A stretch of 64,000 bases of DNA from the NCBI GenBank assembly GCA_965222535.1, contig OZ244957.1, positions 124,001 through 188,000 on the forward strand, written 5' to 3'. Of this stretch, positions 18,047 to 27,191 are shown piece after piece. Numbering within the stretch: the stretch's first letter is position 1; each line of letters begins with the position of its first letter. Source of the stretch: G965222535 sp965222535 (GTDB lineage: Bacteria; Pseudomonadota; Gammaproteobacteria; HK1). A program made the translations under genes and the position numbers. The notes beneath the pieces are model-generated. The model was not told where the DNA came from. It saw only the letters and a list, made by a program, of their open reading frames with translations, and ran no database searches.

Positions 18047-18119
18047 TATCAAGCTAGGTTGCAAAGGAAACCGTTATAATCGGCTGCAACGATTTGCATT
18101 CAAGTCATACAATATCTTT

Positions 18120-18232
18120 GGTGCCCCTCGAAAAATGGCAACAAGAGGGGGGGAGGGACATGATCACCTGTAACGTAAGCCCCCATTCGGTTATGGATTT
18201 GTAACCTTTCCCCAATAGACAAGTCACTCAGG
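18120..18232 (+). repeat. family A repeat, second copy in the fabH-fabD gap
   Basis: It starts GGTGCCCCTCGAAAAATGGCA and carries CACCTGTAACGTAAGC, GGATTTGTAACC and TTTCCCCAATAGACAAG. It has no terminal hairpin. With the preceding copy it makes a direct tandem pair separated by about 75 bases, so the 498-base fabH-fabD gap is mostly repeat. Confidence 0.85.
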
Positions 18233-18302
18233 AAAAGATGACCTCTTATTGCTCATCAATGATCACCCTAAAACACCTGACACGTTGCGCTAACCGCTAA
18301 TT

Positions 18303-19259
18303 ATGGCATTTGCACTGCTATTTCCAGGCCAAGGGTCACAGTCGATTGGCATGTTGGCTGAACTTGCGGCGCAGTATCGCGTTGTGGTTGACACTTTTGC
18401 TGCAGCTTCTGAAGTGCTGGGGTATGATCTTTGGCGCTTGGCGCAACGAGGGCCGGAAGCGCAACTCAACGCCACCGAATATACACAGCCGGTGATGCTG
18501 ACCGCAGGGGTTGCGGTATGGCGCTTATGGCGCGATCAAGGCGGCGCGTTACCCGATACAGCGGCCGGTCACAGCCTTGGGGAGTACAGCGCGCTGGTTG
18601 CCGCGGATGCCATTGACTTCGCCGATGCGTTGGTTTTAGTGCGCCTGCGGGGGCGATTGATGCAGCAGGCGGTACCGCATGGCGAAGGCGCTATCGCTGC
18701 CATATTGGGGCTTGATGACACAACAGTTGAGGAAATATGCACTACCGTATGCCAGTTGCTGCCAGGACAGCTTGCTGTGCCAGTCAACTATAATGCCCCG
18801 GGCCAAGTGGTCGTTGCCGGGCATCTTAAAGCCGTTGAGCGAGCCCTTGCATTGGCAAAGGAACACAATGCCAAGCGTACGGTGCAATTGCCGATGAGCG
18901 TTCCAGTGCATTGCGCGTTGATGCGCCCCGCTGCCGAGCCGCTGCGCACGCATCTAGCAAGCATTGAATGGTGCCTGCCGCGCTTCCCAGTATTGCAAAA
19001 TGCAACCCTTGCTACGCCAACCGACGTAGCATCGATCAGCCGTGCGCTGGTATCCCAGTTGTGGTTGCCCGTACAATGGGTAACCACCGTGCGCCGCATT
19101 GCCGATAGCGGTATTGGTTGTGTCATTGAGTGCGGACCGGGTAAGGTATTGAGTCAATTGGCGCGGCGCATTGAGCGTTCTTTAATAACCCTTTCGACAC
19201 ACGATACGAAAACCTTTGACGCGAGTTTACGGCAGCTCTGCACGGGCACTGGAGGATGA
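18303..19259 (+). CDS. fabD: FabD, malonyl-CoA:ACP transacylase
   Basis: FabD moves malonyl groups from CoA to acyl carrier protein. The 318 residues include LLFPGQGSQSIGM at the N-terminus, the nucleophile Ser91 in GHSLGEYSAL, Arg in RLRGRLMQ and the catalytic His in SVPVHCALM. The stop overlaps the fabG start by four bases (ATGA), indicating coupling. Confidence 0.95.
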   Translation: MAFALLFPGQGSQSIGMLAELAAQYRVVVDTFAAASEVLGYDLWRLAQRGPEAQLNATEYTQPVMLTAGVAVWRLWRDQGGALPDTAAGHSLGEYSALVAADAIDFADALVLVRLRGRLMQQAVPHGEGAIAAILGLDDTTVEEICTTVCQLLPGQLAVPVNYNAPGQVVVAGHLKAVERALALAKEHNAKRTVQLPMSVPVHCALMRPAAEPLRTHLASIEWCLPRFPVLQNATLATPTDVASISRALVSQLWLPVQWVTTVRRIADSGIGCVIECGPGKVLSQLARRIERSLITLSTHDTKTFDASLRQLCTGTGG

Positions 19260-20002
19260 TGGACTTTTCTGGTAAAACAGCACTGGTGAGCGGTGCCAGC
19301 CGGGGCATTGGCGCGGCAATTGCCGATCGGCTGAGTGCTGGCGGTGCCTATACTATCGGTACCGCGACCACGCCTGAAGGCGCAACAAACATCACCAAGC
19401 GTCTTGCCAACGCTGCTGGCGGCGGCGCAGGGATAGTGCTAGATATCAGCAGCACCGACTCGATTGCAGCGCTTGCGCGGTCACTACTGGATGCCGCTCA
19501 CACGGTCGATATCCTGATCAATAATGCCGCTATCACCAAAGACAATCTGATGGTGCGCATGACGGATGACGACTGGGAGCGCGTCATTGAAACCAACCTC
19601 AACTCCATTTTTCGTATGACACGCTGCTTTCTGCGCGGCATGATTAAGGCCAAGGCAGGGCGGATCATCAACATTGGCTCGGTCGTCGGCGCGGCGGGCA
19701 ATAGCGGACAAACCAACTATGCCGCAACCAAGGCCGGACTCGTCGGTTTTACACGTGCGTTGGCGCAGGAAGTCGGTGTGCGCAATATCACCGTCAACGC
19801 GATCGCTCCGGGATTCATCGACACGGACATGACCCGCGCTTTGACAGATAAGCAAAAGGCAGCGCTGTTGCAACAGATCCCGTTGCGCCGTTTCGGTGAA
19901 GTTGACGATGTCGCTCAGGCGGCGGTGTTTCTGGCTTCGGCGGCGGCGGCCTACATTACAGGCCATACGCTGCATGTGAACGGGGGAATGTATTGTGGTT
20001 AA
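19256..20002 (+). CDS. fabG: FabG, 3-oxoacyl-ACP reductase
   Basis: This NADPH-dependent short-chain dehydrogenase reduces 3-oxoacyl-ACP. The 248 residues have the cofactor motif GASRGIGAAIA, NNAAITKDNL, catalytic Ser in GSVVG, Tyr155 and Lys159 in NYAATKAGL, and the C-terminal ITGHTLHVNGGMY. It is translationally coupled to fabD and precedes acpP by 61 bases. Confidence 0.95.
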   Translation: MMDFSGKTALVSGASRGIGAAIADRLSAGGAYTIGTATTPEGATNITKRLANAAGGGAGIVLDISSTDSIAALARSLLDAAHTVDILINNAAITKDNLMVRMTDDDWERVIETNLNSIFRMTRCFLRGMIKAKAGRIINIGSVVGAAGNSGQTNYAATKAGLVGFTRALAQEVGVRNITVNAIAPGFIDTDMTRALTDKQKAALLQQIPLRRFGEVDDVAQAAVFLASAAAAYITGHTLHVNGGMYCG

Positions 20003-20063
20003 CCATTCAGTTGTTCTGGTTCTGGCAAACATGCCACTAATATACGAGGAGAATGTATTCTAA

Positions 20064-20309
20064 ATGAGCACTGTTAAAGATCGAGTCAAGCAGATCATTA
20101 TTGAGCAGCTTGGCGTTGAAGAAGATAGTGTCACCGACGAATCATCGTTTATTGATGATCTTGGCGCCGATTCGCTCGATACAGTTGAGATCGTGATGGC
20201 TCTTGAAGAAGAGTTTGGTTGTGAGATCTCAGATGATGAAGCAGAAAAGCTCACCACTGTTGAGCAAGCGATTAAATACATTGAGGAGCACAGCTCTGCT
20301 GCGAACTGA
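20064..20309 (+). CDS. acpP: acyl carrier protein
   Basis: This small acidic carrier of growing acyl chains has 81 residues. Ser37 in DLGADSLDTVEIVMALEEEF is the phosphopantetheine attachment site. The strongly negative composition and length are typical. It sits between fabG and fabF as in most gammaproteobacteria; GAGGAG precedes the start. Confidence 0.96.
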   Translation: MSTVKDRVKQIIIEQLGVEEDSVTDESSFIDDLGADSLDTVEIVMALEEEFGCEISDDEAEKLTTVEQAIKYIEEHSSAAN

Positions 20310-20400
20310 AGCGACTGTCGAGCTGTGGACGTGGGTCAGGAAACAACTTTCGCCACTGCTGCTATCGGTGCGTTTTTTCACCACCGTGTTTTTTTAATCG

Positions 20401-21660
20401 ATGGACTCGAGGATGAACATCAGGCATCGCGTGGTTGTTACTGGTATCGGACTGGTGTGTCCGCTGGGTAACGACGTTGACAGCGCTTGGTCGAATATCT
20501 TGCAAGGGAAAAGCGGCGTCCGCGCCATTGATGCGTTTGACGCCAGTGAATTCCCTTGTCGCATCTGCGCTAGGCTGCGCGATTTCGATCCACTATTGTA
20601 TATGTCGGCCAAGCTTATACGTAATGTCGATCCGTTTATCCACTATGGCATCGCAGCGTCAAAACAAGCGATAAACGATTCCGCGATCGAGATAACCGAA
20701 GCCAACGCCACGCGCATCGGGATTGCCATCGGCTCTGGGATCGGTGGTTTGACGCGCATCGAGAAATCGCACGACATTTTACTGAAGCAGGGGCCGAAGC
20801 GCCTTTCGCCGTTCTTTATCCCGGCCAGTATCATCAACATGATCGCTGGCAACTTATCGATCGAGTACGGTATTCGCGGCCCTAGCTACAGCATCGTTAC
20901 GGCATGCGCTTCCAGCACCCACTCGATCGGTAGCGCGGCGCGCATGATCGAGCGTGGTGATGCGGATGTGATGATCGCCGGTGGTGCGGAAATGGCATCC
21001 TCGCCTCTGGGAATGGCAGGTTTCGCGGCGACTCGCGCATTGTCCCTGCGCAATGACGATCCAGAAGCGGCCAGCCGTCCTTGGGATCGCGGCCGCGATG
21101 GCTTCGTACTGGGGGATGGGGCGGGCTGCATGGTGCTGGAATCATTAGACCATGCGCGCAGTCGCGGTGGGCGCATTTATGCCGAACTCGCTGGTTTTGG
21201 GATGAGCAGCGATGCACATCACATTACGTTGCCACCGGAAGACGGCAGCGGAGGTGCCGAGAGTATGCGCCTCGCCCTGCGTGATGCCGCGATGGATGCG
21301 GTGGATATCCAATACATAAACGCCCATGGCACCTCAACGCCAACCGGTGATGTGATCGAAACCCGTGCGATTAAACAGGTATTTGGCGCACATGCGAGAA
21401 AAACAGCGATCAGTTCAACGAAGTCGATGACGGGGCATCTGCTGGGCGCGGCGGGTGGGATTGAAGCCGTGTTCACCGTATTGGCGATGCGCGATAGCGT
21501 CGCCCCGCCGACGATCAACCTTGAAGACGCCGACGATGAATGCGATCTCGACTATGTCCCGCAGCAAGCCAGAGAGATTCCGATCAAGGCTGCTTTGTCG
21601 AACTCTTTCGGTTTTGGCGGCACCAATGGCACGTTGGTCTTCAAACGCCTGAGCGATTGA
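20401..21660 (+). CDS. fabF: FabF, beta-ketoacyl-ACP synthase II
   Basis: FabF elongates acyl-ACP with malonyl-ACP. The 419-residue protein carries the Cys-His-His triad: Cys169 in VTACASSTHS, His309 in NAHGTSTPTGD and His346 in MTGHLLGAAGG, plus the C-terminal SFGFGGTNG. The ATG at 20401 is used; a second in-frame ATG at 20413 is an alternative. It ends 32 bases before the convergent xseA. Confidence 0.95.
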   Translation: MDSRMNIRHRVVVTGIGLVCPLGNDVDSAWSNILQGKSGVRAIDAFDASEFPCRICARLRDFDPLLYMSAKLIRNVDPFIHYGIAASKQAINDSAIEITEANATRIGIAIGSGIGGLTRIEKSHDILLKQGPKRLSPFFIPASIINMIAGNLSIEYGIRGPSYSIVTACASSTHSIGSAARMIERGDADVMIAGGAEMASSPLGMAGFAATRALSLRNDDPEAASRPWDRGRDGFVLGDGAGCMVLESLDHARSRGGRIYAELAGFGMSSDAHHITLPPEDGSGGAESMRLALRDAAMDAVDIQYINAHGTSTPTGDVIETRAIKQVFGAHARKTAISSTKSMTGHLLGAAGGIEAVFTVLAMRDSVAPPTINLEDADDECDLDYVPQQAREIPIKAALSNSFGFGGTNGTLVFKRLSD

Positions 21661-21692
21661 ATCCAGGATCCGCAGCGACGGCAGCTTCAGGC

Positions 21693-23042
21693 TCAGCGCC
21701 CTAGCGAAAGCACCTGCACGTGGATGATCCCATTGGCTAGGCGTAGCTGGAGAATGTCGTTGGGTGCGACGGTGTTGATGTCGTTTACGATGCGCTGACC
21801 GCCGCGCCGCTCATCAGCAGCAATGGCGATTGCATAGCCACGTTCCAGTGTGCGTTGGGGGGCAAGCGCTTCGAGTGTGTTGTACGCATTCTGGCGGCGC
21901 ATCTGCATAAGCCCCAGGCCCTGTTGCTGGGCGCGTTGCAAGCGCTGGTGCAGATACGCGCAGTGCTCGGATGCTTGTTCCAGATGTTGCTGCGGGTGGC
22001 GGCGCGCAAGTTTGAGGTTGAGCTGCTGCAAACGCGCCTGCTGGCGTGTGCGGTGGTTGTCCATCTCTCGCAGCAGGCGACTGCTGAGTTCATCCAGTCG
22101 CTGGCTTTGATTCTGCAACTGGCGCCGTGGGTGCACCAAACGCTGCTGCAGATAGCGCAGTTGCTGCGTCGCCCTTGATAGGTACAGTTGCATGCACTGC
22201 GACAGTTTCTTCCTGAATTCGAACATCTGCTGTTGCCATACCCGCTGATCCGGCGCAGCAAGTTCGGCGGCAGCGGATGGCGTCGCACCGCGGCGATCGG
22301 CAACCAAATCAGCGATTGTCACATCGATCTCATGGCCGATACCAGTTACCAACGGGGTACGACAGCGGAAGATCGCCCGCGCTACGCTCTCCAGATTAAA
22401 ACTCCACAGGTCCTCCAGCGATCCGCCCCCTCGCACCAGTAATAACACATCGCAATCGCCCGTCCGGTCAGCTATGTCAATGGTCGCCACAATCCTCTCG
22501 CCAGCGGTTGCGCCCTGCACCGGGGTGGCATAGACGTTGACTTCGGCGAGCGGGTAACGGCGCTTGAGGATGCTCAACACATCGCGCAGTGCCGCCCCGG
22601 TGGCAGACGTGATGACGCCGATGGCGCAGGGGAATGGCGGCAGCGGGCGCTTGTGTTCGGCGGCGAATAAGCCTTCGTCCTCCAGCCGTTGCCGCAGGAC
22701 TTCCAGCATGCGCCGCAGCTCGCCTTCGCCGGCTTCTAGCATGTGTTGTACGACCAGTTGAAACTCGCCACGTTCCGGGTACAGTGTTACCTTCGCCTGC
22801 ACTAATACCTGCATCCCGTTTTGCGCCGGGAACCCAAGATGGCGGTTGACCGAGCGGAACATTGCACAGCGCACCTGACAACGCTGGTCTTTGATCGTGA
22901 AATACAGGTGCCCCGAAGCGGGTTGCGCTAGGTTTGACAACTCCCCTTCGATCCATGCCTCGGTGAATCCATCTTCAAGCAGTTCCCGAACTTGCTGATT
23001 CAGCCGCGAGACGCTCAGGATGTTGCGCGTATAGTCGTTCAT
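21693..23042 (-). CDS. xseA: exonuclease VII large subunit
   Basis: XseA is the catalytic subunit of a single-strand-specific exonuclease. The 449 residues start with an OB-fold (SVSRLNQQVRELLEDGFTEAWIEGELSN). Next is the nuclease core with GVITSATGAALRDVLSILKRR, LLVRGGGSLEDLWSFN and GIGHEIDVTIADLVADRRGATPSAAAE. A long Arg/Gln-rich coiled-coil region (about 255-385) follows. xseB is not in the window. It is convergent with fabF. Confidence 0.94.
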   Translation of the reverse strand: MNDYTRNILSVSRLNQQVRELLEDGFTEAWIEGELSNLAQPASGHLYFTIKDQRCQVRCAMFRSVNRHLGFPAQNGMQVLVQAKVTLYPERGEFQLVVQHMLEAGEGELRRMLEVLRQRLEDEGLFAAEHKRPLPPFPCAIGVITSATGAALRDVLSILKRRYPLAEVNVYATPVQGATAGERIVATIDIADRTGDCDVLLLVRGGGSLEDLWSFNLESVARAIFRCRTPLVTGIGHEIDVTIADLVADRRGATPSAAAELAAPDQRVWQQQMFEFRKKLSQCMQLYLSRATQQLRYLQQRLVHPRRQLQNQSQRLDELSSRLLREMDNHRTRQQARLQQLNLKLARRHPQQHLEQASEHCAYLHQRLQRAQQQGLGLMQMRRQNAYNTLEALAPQRTLERGYAIAIAADERRGGQRIVNDINTVAPNDILQLRLANGIIHVQVLSLGR

Positions 23043-23048
23043 GTATCA

Positions 23049-23198
23049 GGGGACATCGAAAAACCTTGAACGGGATGGCGGGATGGGGAGTGGGAAAAGG
23101 GTTGCTATGCCCAATTTCGCAAGCCCCCTTATGGATTAATATACCTTTCGGAATCTCGAAAAACAAGCGGCACTAGCTTTTCAAGATTCCCCCTTGGG
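23049..23198 (+). repeat. family A repeat, diverged copy with hairpin
   Basis: It begins GGGACATCGAAAAACCTTGA and has a G-rich block. It closes with inverted repeat GGAATCTCGAAAA...TTTTCAAGATTCC (23150-23190). The stem bases differ from other copies but pair. It lies between the divergent xseA and pepP. Confidence 0.8.
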
Positions 23199-23315
23199 CA
23201 GCGCGGGTTGAAGCATTACCTGCCTGACAGGGCGTACAATAACGCCAACCGCATTATCACCGATCACTTCACGCTTAAAAAGCACTAACCGACCTGAACC
23301 CAAAGGAGCACCTGC

Positions 23316-24626
23316 ATGGATAGCAGCGAATTTGAACGGCGACGGCAGGAATTCATGCACATGATGCCGCCGCGTAGCATTGCGGTGATCCCCACTGCGC
23401 CGCTCTGCACGCGCAATCGTGATATTGAGTACCCGTTTCGCCCCAACAGCAATTTCTATTATCTGACCGGCTTTGCTGAGCCGCAGTCAGTCGCGCTGCT
23501 GGTGCCGCAACGCGAACAAGGCGAATATGTGCTGTTCTGCCGTGAACGCAATGCCAACAGCGAGCGCTGGAGCGGTCGCCGCAGCGGGCTTGAAGGGGCC
23601 GTTGAGCATTATCATGCCGACCAAGCATTCGCCATCGAGCAGTTGGCAAGCATGCTGCCAGAGCTCATGCAGGACGCCGATTGCGTGTATTACACCTTCG
23701 GCGTTGATGCCAAATTTGACCGTCAGATATTGTCCTGCAACGCCATGGTGCGAAAGCGATCATCACGCGGCATGCTGACCGCGTGGCAATTCATCTGTGC
23801 CGATCAGCTCTTCTACCCGATGCGCCTGATTAAGTCCGCGGCTGAGCTCGCGACAATGCAGCGCGCGGCTGACATCAGCGCCAAAGCGCACACCCGTGCG
23901 ATGCGCAACTGCCGCAAAGCGCAGCATGAGTACCAAATCGAAGCCGAGTTACTGTACGAATTCCATTACGCCGGTGCGCGCAGCCCGGCGTATCCATCGA
24001 TCGTCGCTGGCGGCGTCAATGCGTGCATCCTGCATTACATCGAAAACAATGCGCCCTTGGTGGATGGCGAGCTGCTGCTGATCGACGCTGGCTGCGAAGT
24101 GGATGGGTATGCCGCCGATATTACCCGTACATTCCCCATCAATGGTCGCTTTTCAGCACCCCAAGCGGAACTTTACAACCTCGTGTTGGCGGCGCAGCAA
24201 AGCGCGATCGACACCGTGCGCGTGGGACACAGCTTGGAGGATGTTCATCAAGCTGCACTGCAGGTGCTGGTGCGTGGTCTGCTAGACAAAGGGCTGCAAA
24301 GCGGCAGCGTTAAGCAGGTGCTTGCAAGCGGTGCCTACAAGCGCTTCTATATGCACCACACCAGTCATTGGCTAGGTATGGATGTCCACGATGTCGGCGA
24401 TTACCGTAACCGTCAAGGGGACTCGCAGGCGTTGCAGCCGGGGATGGTGCTCACCGTCGAGCCGGGGCTATACATTGACAACGGCGTCGATGTGCCACCG
24501 GGTTACCGTAACATCGGCATCCGCATTGAAGACGATGTGGTGGTTACCGATACAGCGCCGCGGGTGCTCACCGACGGGGTTGTCAAAACCATTGATGCGA
24601 TCGAAGCGCTGGTCGGCGGTGCCTGA
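23316..24626 (+). CDS. pepP: Xaa-Pro aminopeptidase (PepP)
   Basis: This cytoplasmic di-metal peptidase removes N-terminal residues before proline. The 436-residue protein has the N-terminal domain with PFRPNSNFYYLTGF, then the pita-bread catalytic domain. The metal ligands are visible in LLLIDAGCEVDGYAADITRTFP (two Asp), HHTSHWLGMDVHDVG (His), LTVEPGLYI (Glu) and IGIRIEDDVVV (Glu). AGGAGC precedes the ATG. It heads the conserved pepP-ubiH-ubiI order. Confidence 0.95.
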   Translation: MDSSEFERRRQEFMHMMPPRSIAVIPTAPLCTRNRDIEYPFRPNSNFYYLTGFAEPQSVALLVPQREQGEYVLFCRERNANSERWSGRRSGLEGAVEHYHADQAFAIEQLASMLPELMQDADCVYYTFGVDAKFDRQILSCNAMVRKRSSRGMLTAWQFICADQLFYPMRLIKSAAELATMQRAADISAKAHTRAMRNCRKAQHEYQIEAELLYEFHYAGARSPAYPSIVAGGVNACILHYIENNAPLVDGELLLIDAGCEVDGYAADITRTFPINGRFSAPQAELYNLVLAAQQSAIDTVRVGHSLEDVHQAALQVLVRGLLDKGLQSGSVKQVLASGAYKRFYMHHTSHWLGMDVHDVGDYRNRQGDSQALQPGMVLTVEPGLYIDNGVDVPPGYRNIGIRIEDDVVVTDTAPRVLTDGVVKTIDAIEALVGGA

Positions 24627-25902
24627 TGCGCTCGCCGCGACGCTCAACCAACAGGCACGGCAGGCTTTGACCACGGTTGCGGTGAACGGCGCTGGGCTGG
24701 TCGGCTGCTGCGCCGCCTGTGCGCTGGCTGACGTTGGGCTTCAGGTGCTCTTGGTGGGACGCAAGCCGCCCCCTGCAAGCGTTGACAGGCAAACCGCAGC
24801 GGCGCTTGATGAGCGCCCGGTGGTTGTGTCGGCGGCGAGTGCGCGGGTGCTTGATCGACTTGCGGGATGGTCGCGTTTACGCCCCTTGGTTGCGCCGATT
24901 CAACGCATCCACGTATCCGAACAGCAGCGCGGCGGGATCGTCCATTTAGACGCCGCGCGCTTTGGTTTGACGGCGTTCGGCTACGTGGTTGACGCCAACA
25001 CTTTGGGCGCTGTATTGACAAAGATGACGCTTGAGCGCCGCACCGCGATCACGGTGGTTGATGCCGATCTGCGCGATTTCAGTTGCGCCGATAAGGAAGC
25101 CATCACGCTGCAACTGGCGTGCGCTGACGGTGATCGCCAAACGCTGTCGGCAGCGCTATTGGTGGCCGCAGATGGCGGCGACTCGCAACTCCGCCAAAAG
25201 GCTGGGATCGGTGTTACGCGCCGCGTTGCGGCAGCGCAAGCGGCGGTTGTCTGTACTCTCACGTTGGCGCAGGACTACCCGCAACAGGCGTTTGAGCGCT
25301 TCACCGCCAGCGGCCTGATCGCCTTGCTGCCGATGCGCAAGCAGCGTTACGGCCTCGTTTGGTCGCTGCCTGCTGATCAGGCGGCGGTGCTCGCAACGCA
25401 GGATGAGGCGAGCTTTTGCCATGCACTGCAAGCGCTTTTTGGAGGGCGCTTAGGTGCCATAAGCGCCGTCAGCGAACGCCGCATCCACACCCTTGACTTA
25501 CTCGCCGCGCACGCCATCACGGCACCAAGGACAGTGCTCATCGGCAATGCGGCGCAGGTGTTGCACCCGGTCGCCGGCCAAGGGTTTAACCTCGGCGTGC
25601 GTGATGCGGCATGGCTGGCGCAGAGCTGCGCCGACGCGCAGCGCCGCCGAATTGCGCTGGGCGGTCGCCTGCACTTGCAGCGTTATGCCGCATCACGCGC
25701 CGCTGATCATCGTTGGGTGCGCCAGTTCACCCAAGGATTGGTTACGCTGTTTTCCAATCACCTCGTGCCGCTGACCTGGCTGCGCGGACTCGGCTTGCAT
25801 GCTGTCGCCTGCGTGCCGCTGCTGCAATCATTGTTGGTAGCACAGGCGAGCGGATTGGCCGCTATCCCAGCGCACTATCGACTGCCAAAGCCGCCACCGT
25901 GA
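24619..25902 (+). CDS. ubiH: UbiH, 2-polyprenyl-6-methoxyphenol 4-hydroxylase
   Basis: UbiH is an FAD monooxygenase of ubiquinone synthesis. The FAD-binding GAGLVG motif is near the N-terminus, followed by LLVAADGGDSQLR and LIGNAAQVLHPVAGQGFNLGVRDA. The Asn in GNAAQ in place of the usual Asp is as I recall for E. coli UbiH, which favours UbiH over its paralogues. The reading frame is open far upstream into pepP, but that part is a shadow. GTG at 24619, overlapping the pepP stop by 8 bases, gives 427 residues; TTG at 24667 is an alternative. Confidence 0.88.
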   Translation: MPDALAATLNQQARQALTTVAVNGAGLVGCCAACALADVGLQVLLVGRKPPPASVDRQTAAALDERPVVVSAASARVLDRLAGWSRLRPLVAPIQRIHVSEQQRGGIVHLDAARFGLTAFGYVVDANTLGAVLTKMTLERRTAITVVDADLRDFSCADKEAITLQLACADGDRQTLSAALLVAADGGDSQLRQKAGIGVTRRVAAAQAAVVCTLTLAQDYPQQAFERFTASGLIALLPMRKQRYGLVWSLPADQAAVLATQDEASFCHALQALFGGRLGAISAVSERRIHTLDLLAAHAITAPRTVLIGNAAQVLHPVAGQGFNLGVRDAAWLAQSCADAQRRRIALGGRLHLQRYAASRAADHRWVRQFTQGLVTLFSNHLVPLTWLRGLGLHAVACVPLLQSLLVAQASGLAAIPAHYRLPKPPP

Positions 25903-27143
25903 ACCACGATGCAGTGATCGCTGGCGGCGGGGTGGTCGGCGCGGCGATGGCGCTGGCACTGGCGCATTACGGCTTTTCCGTAGCGCTGATCGATCGCCGC
26001 CGCGACCCACTGCGCTTGCCTGATGCCGCCACCAGCGGGCGCGTTAGCGCTCTCAGTTGCGCCTCCCGTGCGCTGCTTGAGCGGCTTGGCGTATGGCACC
26101 GCTTGCCACTGGCGCGCATCGGTGTTTTTCGCCGCATGGAGGTATGGGATACGCGCAGTGCTGCCCACGTTCACTTCGATGCGGACGATATCGGGTTATC
26201 AGCGCTTGGGTATGTGATCGAAACGGACGTGCTGTCAGCAGCGCTTGATGCGCAGCTTGAGCAGCGCCCCGTGAGTCTTTATCGCGGCGCTGCGCTACAC
26301 CGCTTAGGTGCCTGCGATGATGACGATGGCATCGTGATCGAAACCGACGACCAGCGGAGCCTGAAGGCAGCGCTGTTGATCGGTGCCGATGGTGCCCGCT
26401 CCCGCGTGCGTGGATTGGCTGCCATCGCCACGCGCCGCGTCGATTATGCACAAACCGCAGTGGTCGCCGACCTGCATTTCAGCGGCGACCACCTTGACAC
26501 CGCATGGCAACACTTCCTTGCCAACGGGCCGCTCGCGCTGCTGCCGCTTTGCGCTAACCGTTGCTCTTTGGTCTGGTCAACCACGCCCAAACACGCTGAA
26601 CAACTGTCAGCACTGCCAGAAGCAGACTTTTGCGCCGCCGTAACGCAGGCCTCAGAGCGCTGCTTGGGCGCGATAACCGCCGCCGCCAATCGCGCTACGT
26701 TCCCGCTCTATCGCCTGCTCGCTGAACGTTACCTCGGTGAGCGCGTGGCGCTGATCGGCGACGCCGCGCATGTGATTCATCCGCTGGCTGGTCAAGGGTT
26801 GAACCAAGGCTTGTTGGATGCAGCGGCCTTGGCACAGGTGCTCCAACACGCCGCCGCACGCCAGCGCTGCATCGCCGCCAACGATACCTTGCGCCGCTAT
26901 GAGCGCTGGCGGCAAGGACAAAACGCCGCCGTTGCGCAGCTCATGAGCGCCTTCAACACCACTTTCCGCTCGTCATCGCCGATCCTGCGTAATGCGCGCC
27001 GCTTAGGTTTTGGCCTAGTGCGCCATAACCCTTTGCTGCGCCGCTTGTTTGCCAGCCTTGCCAGCGGACAGTTCGGCGATATACCGCTGCTTTCACGTTC
27101 AGCGGGAGTGATCGACGCCTGGCATGATGGTATATACTTGTAA
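25899..27143 (+). CDS. ubiI: UbiI/VisC-type FAD-dependent hydroxylase
   Basis: This second ubiquinone-pathway flavin monooxygenase is homologous to UbiH. From GTG at 25899 (overlapping the ubiH stop as GTGA) the protein is 414 residues: MNHDAVIAGGGVVGAAMALA (FAD dinucleotide motif), LLIGADGARSRVR, and LIGDAAHVIHPLAGQGLNQGLLDA. In E. coli the third gene after pepP-ubiH is ubiI (visC), so position supports that name; other C-ring hydroxylases of the family cannot be excluded. Confidence 0.82.
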   Translation: MNHDAVIAGGGVVGAAMALALAHYGFSVALIDRRRDPLRLPDAATSGRVSALSCASRALLERLGVWHRLPLARIGVFRRMEVWDTRSAAHVHFDADDIGLSALGYVIETDVLSAALDAQLEQRPVSLYRGAALHRLGACDDDDGIVIETDDQRSLKAALLIGADGARSRVRGLAAIATRRVDYAQTAVVADLHFSGDHLDTAWQHFLANGPLALLPLCANRCSLVWSTTPKHAEQLSALPEADFCAAVTQASERCLGAITAAANRATFPLYRLLAERYLGERVALIGDAAHVIHPLAGQGLNQGLLDAAALAQVLQHAAARQRCIAANDTLRRYERWRQGQNAAVAQLMSAFNTTFRSSSPILRNARRLGFGLVRHNPLLRRLFASLASGQFGDIPLLSRSAGVIDAWHDGIYL

Positions 27144-27168
27144 CCCTTCCCCTAATAGGCCAGCCTTA
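27137..27168 (+). repeat. short family A remnant before the defence operon
   Basis: Only the TTGTAACCCTTCCCCTAATAGGCCAGCC part of the element remains, overlapping the end of ubiI. It marks the junction between the housekeeping operon and the restriction locus. Confidence 0.55.
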
Positions 27169-27191
27169 GAACAAATCAAAAGCGGCGCTTC

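Noticed and set aside
18071..18080. Promoter TATAAT upstream of fabD
   Set aside because: The -10 match at 18075-18080 has no acceptable -35 at 16-18 bases and lies more than 200 bases from fabD behind a repeat.
21850..22178. Antisense open frames over xseA (and similar ones over hsdR, mfd, opp and others)
   Set aside because: They are opposite to well conserved GC-rich genes, have Cys/Arg/Ala-biased translations and no family features.
24382..24618. Long open frame giving an N-terminal extension to UbiH
   Set aside because: It lies fully over the conserved end of pepP in another frame and its translation is low-complexity Arg/Ser/Thr. The FAD motif sets the start near 24619-24682.
25713..25898. 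Extended N-terminus of the UbiI-like gene
   Set aside because: This stretch is the shadow of the end of ubiH. A GTG at 25899 with a 4-base overlap gives the normal family N-terminus.
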